From contig CAYTSW010000123.1 in the NCBI GenBank assembly GCA_964440605.1, positions 1 through 8,307 of the forward strand: a stretch of DNA of 8,307 nt, written 5' to 3'. Both the position numbers and the translations under genes were made by a program. Positions 6,144-8,307 of the stretch are shown piece after piece. The stretch comes from CAYTSW01 sp964440605. GTDB lineage: Bacteria; Planctomycetota; Phycisphaerae; Phycisphaerales; UBA1924. Each line of letters begins with the position of its first letter. Positions within the stretch are counted from its first letter, which is position 1. The notes under the pieces are model-generated. The model had not been told where the DNA came from and made no database searches. It saw only the letters and a program-made list of their open reading frames with translations.

Positions 6144-7322
6144 ATGAAGCGAACACGGCTGGCAATGGTCGTGTGTGTCGTGGCGGCGGCGTTGCTGTTG
6201 CTGCCCGCACCCGCCGTCGCGAACCCGAACGCCGGCCAACTGTTTATCAGCGCCTTTATCACCTTCACCATCGGCGTGCTGGGCATCAGCGTGGTCGAGG
6301 CGGTGGCGGTGTGGCTCGTCTTGGGCACGCGCAAGCGGTACGCGCTTCCGCTGATGGTCATCGCGAACTTCGCGTCGTCTTGGGGCGGCGTCTGGCTGCT
6401 CACGCAACTTGCTGCGAGCATCGCGGGCGCCAGCCCGCTGCCGATCAACGGCATGTTCCTCGCCTCGGTCACCGCCACGATTGCCAGCATCCCGTTGGCG
6501 ATTTTGATGGAAGCGCCCTTCTTTTGGCTGTGCGCACGACTGCGCCGGGCGGAACGGCCGAAGTGGCGTGCCGCGTTCTGGCGCAGCCTGTCCCCCAACA
6601 TCGTGGCGAACGTCGTCACGGGGTCGGCGCTCGTCGTCTGGATGCTGGCGACTTCCAACTTCAGCATGGCGCTGAAGCTGGAGGAGTCTGCGGACGCTTC
6701 GATCCTCGACTTCGGGCCCGCCCACGCCGACGCGTGGGTCTGCTACATCACGTCGGACGGGGCGGTCGAACGCGTGCGCCTCGACGGGTCGGATCGATCC
6801 ACGCTGATGGCACCGGGGACGTTTGACGCCGAGACGGAACTGACGGTCGCTCTCGCCGAGGACGATTCACTCGGGCTCTTCGCTGTCGGCGACATCGAGT
6901 TTGATGGGCGGACGTTCAAGCCAGCCCACGTGACGCCCATCGCGAGCGGATTCGCGGGAGGCTCAATGTTTGGGCGTCACGCCGACTGGTCGGAGGTCCT
7001 GGTTGAGCAGACCGTTGAACCCGACCGCGAGGCGTTGATCATCGAGCGATCGGATTCCTCTGTCACGGACGAGTGGCCTCGGGGTGTGCCGGGCCTGTAC
7101 CCCGCCGGCCCGCTGGGCTTCGACGCCTACTACACGGGCGGCGCCCGCGTGTACTCGACCACCCGCCTGTCCGAGCATCGGTTCCTTTCGGAACTTCGTG
7201 GCTTGAGGGACGGAGCGCACATCGTCATCGTCGACACCGACGCAGGCGTGCTCGCCCACCTCGCGCGGGGGCGTTCGCCCGTGGTTGTCATTGAGGAGCC
7301 AGCATCCGGCGCGGGCGATTGA
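6144..7322 (+). CDS. Multi-pass membrane protein with periplasmic C-terminal domain, function unknown
   Basis: I do not recognise this 392-residue protein. Residues 1-27 look like a Sec signal peptide (MKRTR, a hydrophobic run, then PAPAVA before N28). Four hydrophobic segments follow at about 33-60, 67-89, 104-130 and 152-172. The loops after segments 1 (GTRKRY) and 3 (RLRRAERPKWRAAFWR) are positively charged, so they should be cytoplasmic, which puts the roughly 215-residue C-terminal part in the periplasm whether or not the signal is cleaved. Inside it, YITSDGAVERVRLDGSDR (201-218) resembles one strand pair of a TolB or DUF5050-type beta-propeller blade, but I see no further repeats. The start is ATG 6144; GTG 6141 is adjacent and in frame. 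It may be co-transcribed with ispH. It ends 3 nt from the stop of the opposing gene. The reading frame is clearly real: signal, segments and a consistent topology. Confidence 0.75.
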   Translation: MKRTRLAMVVCVVAAALLLLPAPAVANPNAGQLFISAFITFTIGVLGISVVEAVAVWLVLGTRKRYALPLMVIANFASSWGGVWLLTQLAASIAGASPLPINGMFLASVTATIASIPLAILMEAPFFWLCARLRRAERPKWRAAFWRSLSPNIVANVVTGSALVVWMLATSNFSMALKLEESADASILDFGPAHADAWVCYITSDGAVERVRLDGSDRSTLMAPGTFDAETELTVALAEDDSLGLFAVGDIEFDGRTFKPAHVTPIASGFAGGSMFGRHADWSEVLVEQTVEPDREALIIERSDSSVTDEWPRGVPGLYPAGPLGFDAYYTGGARVYSTTRLSEHRFLSELRGLRDGAHIVIVDTDAGVLAHLARGRSPVVVIEEPASGAGD

Positions 7323-7325
7323 CGC

Positions 7326-8102
7326 TCAGCCGGCCTTCTTCTTGCGCTCGTCCTTCCGCTTGTGCGGCTCGTACCCAAGCTCGGCGTGGATGCGCGTCAG
7401 CAGGTCTTCGATCTGATCCCGGTCGTCGGTGCACTCGATCAGCGACGCGAGCTTCAGCGTCAGCCAGATGACCCGCGGGCGGTTGAACTCCGGCTCGGCC
7501 TGCGTCGTTACGCGCGCGACCACCTCCGGTGCCGATGAGTCGTCGCAGAGCATCTGCTCGGGCTCCTCGACCGCCGGCTCGGGCTCGAGGATCGCCGGGT
7601 CGTCCGTCGGCTCTTCGACCTCGACGACGGGCTCCACGCCCTCGGTCTCCGCCTCCATCTCTGCCGGCAAACGAACCTTGCCGCTGTCCGAGCAGAGGTT
7701 GGAGAGAAAGTCGAGCGGCTCGATGGTGCTCGAGAGTTCCACGGCGACGAGATGCGCGTTGGACATGAGGTAGTCGCACGAGCGCACGGCGCCGGTGTAG
7801 CGGACCGTCTCGCCGCAGGTCGTGCGCATGCCGATGGTCAGCTCCGTGCCGGGCGTCACGGGCTTGCCGTGGACGAGCACGACGTGCCGCGTGTCGATCC
7901 GGGCCGTGACCGCGGCGAACCAGAACATCTCCAGGCCCACCGTCTGGCCCACCGCGACCCAGAAGGGGAAGGGGCAGTCCATGGCCTGCTGATCGAGGAA
8001 GGCCATCGGACGAGCCGCGGCGTGCACCACCAGCTCGTGCAGGCGGTCGGTCGAGAGGCGGAGGATGTTGCGTCGGCTTCCTGCCGTGTGCATCGCGGTC
8101 AT
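7326..8102 (-). CDS. PilZ-like protein with degenerate ligand motif, acidic linker and basic tail
   Basis: This 258-residue cytoplasmic protein has three parts. Residues 45-135 resemble the latter half of a PilZ beta-barrel as seen in planctomycetes: a VLVHGKPVTPGTELTI stretch (75-90), GAVRSCDYL (104-112), then HLVAVELSSTIEPLDFL (117-133). The c-di-GMP-binding elements RxxxR and D/NxSxxG are not recognisable; the place where the second would sit reads ARIDTRHVV. Residues 148-188 are very acidic (many Glu and Asp, with Pro), probably a flexible linker. Residues 209-243 look helical (WLTLKLASLIECTDDRDQIE, then LLTRIHAELG), and the end is Lys/Arg-rich (HKRKDERKKKAG). ATG 8102 is chosen because of an excellent ribosome site; ATG 8093 is a weaker alternative. 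The PilZ relation is pattern-based and moderate in strength; the function is unknown. Confidence 0.7.
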   Translation of the reverse strand: MTAMHTAGSRRNILRLSTDRLHELVVHAAARPMAFLDQQAMDCPFPFWVAVGQTVGLEMFWFAAVTARIDTRHVVLVHGKPVTPGTELTIGMRTTCGETVRYTGAVRSCDYLMSNAHLVAVELSSTIEPLDFLSNLCSDSGKVRLPAEMEAETEGVEPVVEVEEPTDDPAILEPEPAVEEPEQMLCDDSSAPEVVARVTTQAEPEFNRPRVIWLTLKLASLIECTDDRDQIEDLLTRIHAELGYEPHKRKDERKKKAG

Positions 8103-8108
8103 GGCGCG

Positions 8109-8116
8109 CTCCTTCC
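8109..8116 (-). promoter_or_regulatory. Strong Shine-Dalgarno for the PilZ-like gene
   Basis: On the minus strand GGAAGGAG (8116-8109) lies 6 nt before ATG 8102. It is the best ribosome site in the window and fixes the start at 8102 rather than at the second ATG (8093). Confidence 0.8.
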
Positions 8117-8307
8117 AGCGTGGACCGACTCAAGTTCGGCCGCTGATCCACCGGACTGACCCGCAGATCTTCACCCCAACTTCTGGGACCGATCGCCTCC
8201 CGCTTCCCACCCCCAGCTTCACGCGAGGCATCGGCAGCCCACCGCACCGCGATAGCGAAACCCATAGCCGACCACGCAACGTCCTCAGGGTTATGGCCGG
8301 GAGCCGA
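8117..8307. other. Right-end intergenic sequence, no gene supported
   Basis: No reading frame here has family-like sequence on either strand. It is presumably the 5' region of the PilZ-like gene. On the minus strand TTGCGT (8279-8274) could be a -35, but no acceptable -10 lies 16-18 bp from it. A CATAAC-like box near 8297-8289 would need a -35 beyond the window. I see no terminator hairpin or repeat. Confidence 0.5.

Noticed and set aside
7288..8265. A 325-codon minus-strand open frame overlapping the PilZ-like gene
   Set aside because: Arg/Gly/Ala-rich without motifs; the overlapping frame from 8102 has a strong ribosome site and PilZ-like sequence.

Overview
The window is high-GC bacterial chromosomal DNA that fits a planctomycete, most likely of the Phycisphaerae type. 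Three things suggest this: a C-terminal protein fragment with the His...Asp-Gly signature common in planctomycete prepilin-like proteins, a PilZ-like protein of a style I associate with that group, and a full hydroxysqualene-route gene set. The assignment is inferred from protein style and was not tested by a search. All genes look chromosomal. I see no IS element, integrase, tRNA, CRISPR array or recent transfer signature.

Layout. Bases 1-374 hold the 3' end of a prepilin-like gene (+). A candidate promoter and 138-nt leader then lead into rpmI (ribosomal protein L35, with an unusual C-terminal extension of about 42 residues) and rplT (ribosomal protein L20). The pair ends at a clear Rho-independent terminator (1411-1440). 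infC, which normally precedes these two genes, is absent. On the minus strand, running right to left from 4973 to 1498, lies a tight three-gene operon, hpnC-hpnD-hpnE. Divergent from it is ispH (5065-6102, +), sharing a 91-nt control region with a TATA-like core readable in both directions.

Downstream of ispH is a 392-residue membrane protein of unknown function (6144-7322, +), preceded by a -10-like box placed so close to the ATG that its transcript could be leaderless. It converges, with only 3 nt between stop codons, on a minus-strand gene (7326-8102) encoding a PilZ-like protein whose c-di-GMP-binding motif appears lost, followed by an acidic linker and a basic tail. The last 205 nt hold no gene I can support.

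How the genes work together. IspH performs the last step of the MEP pathway, giving IPP and DMAPP. After conversion to farnesyl diphosphate by enzymes not in this window, HpnD makes presqualene diphosphate, HpnC converts it to hydroxysqualene and HpnE reduces that to squalene. The middle of the window is therefore an isoprenoid-to-squalene module. No squalene-hopene cyclase, sterol gene or carotenoid-modifying gene is present, so the final product (hopanoid, sterol or C30 carotenoid) cannot be read from here. I found no convincing wholly new system. The most unusual elements are the L35 extension, the PilZ-like protein and the orphan membrane protein.
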